In this document: positions 54,393-57,183 of the stretch, one piece after another
Layout: each line of letters begins with the position of its first letter
Numbering within the stretch: the first letter of the stretch is position 1
Assembly (NCBI GenBank): GCA_022539475.1
Contig: VCMS01000341.1
Span: 1-57,183, forward strand
From: Gracilaria domingensis
Lineage: Eukaryota > Rhodophyta > Florideophyceae > Gracilariales > Gracilariaceae
Direction of reading: 5' to 3'
DNA: 57,183 nt
Notes under the pieces: generated by a model
What the model was told of the DNA's origin: nothing
Seen by the model: the letters and a program-made list of their open reading frames with translations, nothing else
The model's database searches: none
Translations under genes and position numbers: made by a program

Positions 54393-54782
54393 AATTAAGG
54401 AAAAGAGAGTGTAGATAATATACGCTTAGAAACAGAAGGAGCAGAACAAGTTGGTGTACAACGCTACGGTGGTGGTAAATAGCGTGGAATCGTTCAGCAA
54501 AGAAATCACTCAGGCTTTTACGGTGCAAAATGCAGCAGCAGAAAACCAGTTTCAAAGAGAGCTGCGAGCTAGTGGATAAGAGAATATAGGCAACAAAAAA
54601 CACCTCCTCGTTACAAAGCCTTTGCATCGGCGCAGTCGCTGGCATATTTTCAGTTTGCCAATTTTTCCTGTTTTGTTAGACCCAGATAGTAGGCTATCGA
54701 GGGCGTGTTTGTAAGCGACCAGGTTATATTGTATCGAACTTGCCCAAAATTAGATCTGGTTCATTCAACCTTTATGGTATCT
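54393..54782 (+). repeat. Repeat B at the end of module 2
   Basis: Same as 48367-48760 except for a few one-base losses in homopolymers and doublets. Confidence 0.85.
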
Positions 54783-55312
54783 CCCATGTGACATTCTAAA
54801 GTCAAATAGGTATTCTAACCATCTCCTAGCTGTTTTAAAATTTTTGTTTATGAATTTTGCTGGACTCTACAATATATGATTCTTCTACTGTGGCTCTTAT
54901 TAGAGCAAACAGGTTCAAACAAACCAAGGGTACAAGATGTGGAGGTACACGTAGAAGAATGAATCACGCTAATAGTCAAAACGATCGAAAGCTTACAGAT
55001 CTCACGAAAACCTATTGCAGGAGACGAATGGTGGTAAGGAATTCACTTCTTATTCTGCACAGCGAACTCGCAAGGTCGACGTGTTTCCATTTTGCATGTA
55101 CAACCTCGTGTCGATCTAGAAATGTCATTTCCCACCGTTGATAAACGTGATTGCTCAATGCAGGCTGCCTGCGCATACCGCAGATTTAGTCTGTCGGTCT
55201 TTGATCTCGCTTTCTGCTTCCGCATTTTTAAATCTTCGTTTTGCAAATTCCTGCTAGCGCACAGTCCGTCTCGGCGTCTCTAACTATCTGTCGTTCTCGA
55301 ATATGTCGCATC

Positions 55313-55870
55313 GCGAGGAAATAACCAAAGCCGGACACGACGACGGACACTGGTACTTGCTGCATAAGAACCCAAACTGCCCAGATAGTTGAGAAGAACC
55401 CCTTCCTTTTTTGGAGAGCTTGTTTCCGTGTGTTTGCATCAATAACTGAACACTCTATGTACAATACTAGTGTCACCAAATCTGAAGGTAAGTTAATTAT
55501 CATCTAATTTACGTAATATATGACGACAACAGTTTACGTAACTATGAACCAAACTTGTAAGATATACAAGCTTCTTTGTCATGAGGCACCGCAAAACAAA
55601 AAGAAAATAAACGGTGGCAGTACCATGAACCAAGGAAGTGAAATGCAAGGAGTGCTTCATAACGATTTAACAGCAGCGCTGGTTTTGAAAACCATGTCAG
55701 GGAAAATGCATGTGAGTTGGATAAGTATTCTAACGACTAACAGAACAGTAGCATATTTAACTGACTTAGCGATTTTCGAATATCACGCAACAATATCTTA
55801 CAAATGTACTTCCTGCAGCACACTGTCTTTTGAATTCCAAAAGAAGGATATTGAAGGACCAAAAGAATAG
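55313..55870 (+). pseudogene. Zinc-finger gene, module 3, indel-ridden
   Basis: Counterpart of 49268-49829. Parts of the fingers can be seen in scattered frames, for example a Cys pair near 55810 (TCTTACAAATGTACTTCCTG), but no frame survives. Confidence 0.5.
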
Positions 55871-56619
55871 TCAGGCACAAGATAGCATTGATCAGCTGAT
55901 TAACCAATCCTGCGGTGCCCGTTGCCAAGACAGGTTTTATCTGGCAGATGAATATCAGAAAGTGTTTATTGGTTATTGCTAGTGTTTTTTCATTGCTTGA
56001 AAGCCTCCTTTACGCAGTCTAGTTATGCGAGCAATCTTTGGGAATGAACGATCATGTTATAGTCTACATCAAGTAAACCAGCTGTTAGTTTTATGCGCGA
56101 GATTGTACTCATCTTTTAAGGGAGATCGAAGTAGTTCCCATGTGCTTCGATCTCTTTCATTAAATAATCTCGGCATCATACGCTCTGGGAAGAGTTAATT
56201 ATGCAGGAATCCGTGACAGTGACTGCTTGAAAATGAGATTAGGAGAACGGTGTTGCCACTGTCGCATGCTCAGAAACAATATCTCTACGGCTTGCTCATG
56301 TAGAAGGGGAATGGGGTGGCAGCTGCTCTTGATGCGCAAAGAGTTCTATACTGTCGTTCGTTTATCGTCACGGTCGCAATTGCGAGCAAACGCGTTCCGT
56401 GATTGATTGGCCGCTTATTCGCGCATTCGTGACTACCCCCATCAGCGACATTTAGTGCTGTTTCTACGCACATATGGAGACCGATAGTGTAAATGTAGTC
56501 TTAAATAGAAGCTGTTAGAAGACGCTTAGTTGACGCGAATTAACTATAGTCAAGGCGTTACATCCTTGCATCTCTACGGAGTAAACTATTAGATGAGAAA
56601 TACATCCATACACATCATT

Positions 56620-57183
56620 CTCTTTTCTACATTCTTTACTTACATCATCAAACAGATATCAGTAGTTTTTCAGACAGTTTAGGTCATATCTTTCAAATGT
56701 GGTATTATCGTGTACTTTTTGAGTACTCAAACTTCTTTGTGATCCAACTACAGAACTGTTTCTTCGATAGCAACTGAAGAAAACTTTTCCGTATCCTGAG
56801 GCATTCCGTGCCCGCTCCATACGTTCAAGTAGTTCTTCATATCAGCTACTTCTGTATCTTGAAGGCGCAGCAATTAGTCTTGATACACCATAATGTCAAG
56901 ATTGGAAGGCCAATGTGTGCTATCTCCCAAGTTCATCAACGGCATAGAGATTTTCTGTATTAATGAAAAATTCTTTTCGCTTTGTTTAATGAATGTTCCG
57001 TCATGCGGTTAGTGTCTCCATGCACAAGTGATAAAGGATAACGTCCTTTCCTCATGTACTTTCTAATCCACTCAAACAGTTTATGGCACGTATTGCATAC
57101 AGCTTGTTCCTCCCTCCTTCTTCAATTCGACGAAATTTCTTCAAGCTCCAATAACTTTGTCGCCGTTTTCATCATCGAACTCC
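56620..57183 (-). pseudogene. Phosphotransferase gene, module 3, C-terminal part, indel-ridden
   Basis: Counterpart of the 3' end of the kinase gene, cut by the window edge. Many one- or two-base changes and a ~15-base insertion near 56965 break the frame. Confidence 0.55.

Larger units (their letters stand above)
48764..54785 (+). repeat. 6-kb module, copy 2
   Basis: Same order as copy 1. Divergence is uneven: the zinc-finger and kinase parts differ by a few percent, whereas the hydrolase and the following 1 kb are nearly identical apart from single-base deletions. From about 50800 on it shows many one-base losses relative to copy 1. Confidence 0.9.
54786..57183 (+). repeat. 6-kb module, copy 3 (partial, runs off the window)
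   Basis: Follows copy 2 almost exactly to about 55130. It then has small insertions and deletions every few tens of bases through to the end, many in homopolymers. Confidence 0.85.

Noticed and set aside
42681..54785. The 6-kb direct repeats as LTRs of a giant retroelement
   Set aside because: The units abut directly with no interior, and each contains several genes in both orientations.

Overview
This is nuclear DNA of a eukaryote. Spliceosomal introns of 71-87 nt with GT..AG ends interrupt several genes. Transposons of eukaryotic type fill much of the window, and several degraded genes are eukaryote-specific (ERGIC-53-type lectin, bromodomain protein, Ecm29-like proteasome adaptor). A secreted vanadium-haloperoxidase-like gene, short introns and this transposon mix make a red alga my leading guess. 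That is inference only; an oomycete or another lineage is not excluded. I see no rRNA, tRNA, CRISPR array or bacterial operon.

Layout, left to right. 1-292: end of a dispersed repeat (A). 293-5275: CACTA/Plavaka-like transposon with divergently transcribed transposase and partner gene, closing in degenerate ~24-bp subrepeats. 5276-9510: decayed Gypsy pol on the minus strand. 9511-25134: a 15.6-kb block that interrupts the Gypsy reading frame. It holds a hairpin cluster, 145-bp direct repeats, a broken transposase, a striking array of flipped palindromes at 14.5-14.95 kb, a frameshifted haloperoxidase, a decayed membrane-protein gene, an L-type lectin relic, an Ecm29-like fragment, a purine-rich coiled-coil ORF and repeat A again. 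25135-28341: the other Gypsy half (start of pol, gag, primer-binding site and a 756-bp LTR). 28342-30052: AT-rich, no gene. 30053-34573: repeat B, a PIF/Harbinger-like transposase relic with a relic partner, then GC-rich relics of an MLO-like membrane protein and a bromodomain protein. 35049-39934: a second CACTA/Plavaka-like element with apparently intact transposase and a three-exon partner gene. 41525-42508: relic of a DUF6818/Myb-SANT-like transposon protein.

42681-57183 is a direct tandem array of a ~6.05-kb module, two full copies and a third running off the edge. Each module carries a small four-exon C2H2 zinc-finger gene (+), a phosphotransferase (APH-like) gene (-) and an alpha/beta-hydrolase gene (+), and ends in repeat B. 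Copy 1 has an intact kinase; copy 2 is broken by single-base deletions; copy 3 is so dense in indels that uncorrected sequence at a contig end is likely.

Only a few genes look intact: the 35-40 kb transposon pair, the CACTA partner at 3.2-4.3 kb, the coiled-coil ORF, the Ecm29-like fragment (open but truncated), two zinc-finger genes and the copy-1 kinase. The rest is a graveyard of transposons and host-gene relics. No pathway links the genes. The most unusual structures are the flip/flop palindrome array, the cargo-like block inside the Gypsy element, the many unrelated near-perfect hairpins and the tandem kinase/zinc-finger/hydrolase module.
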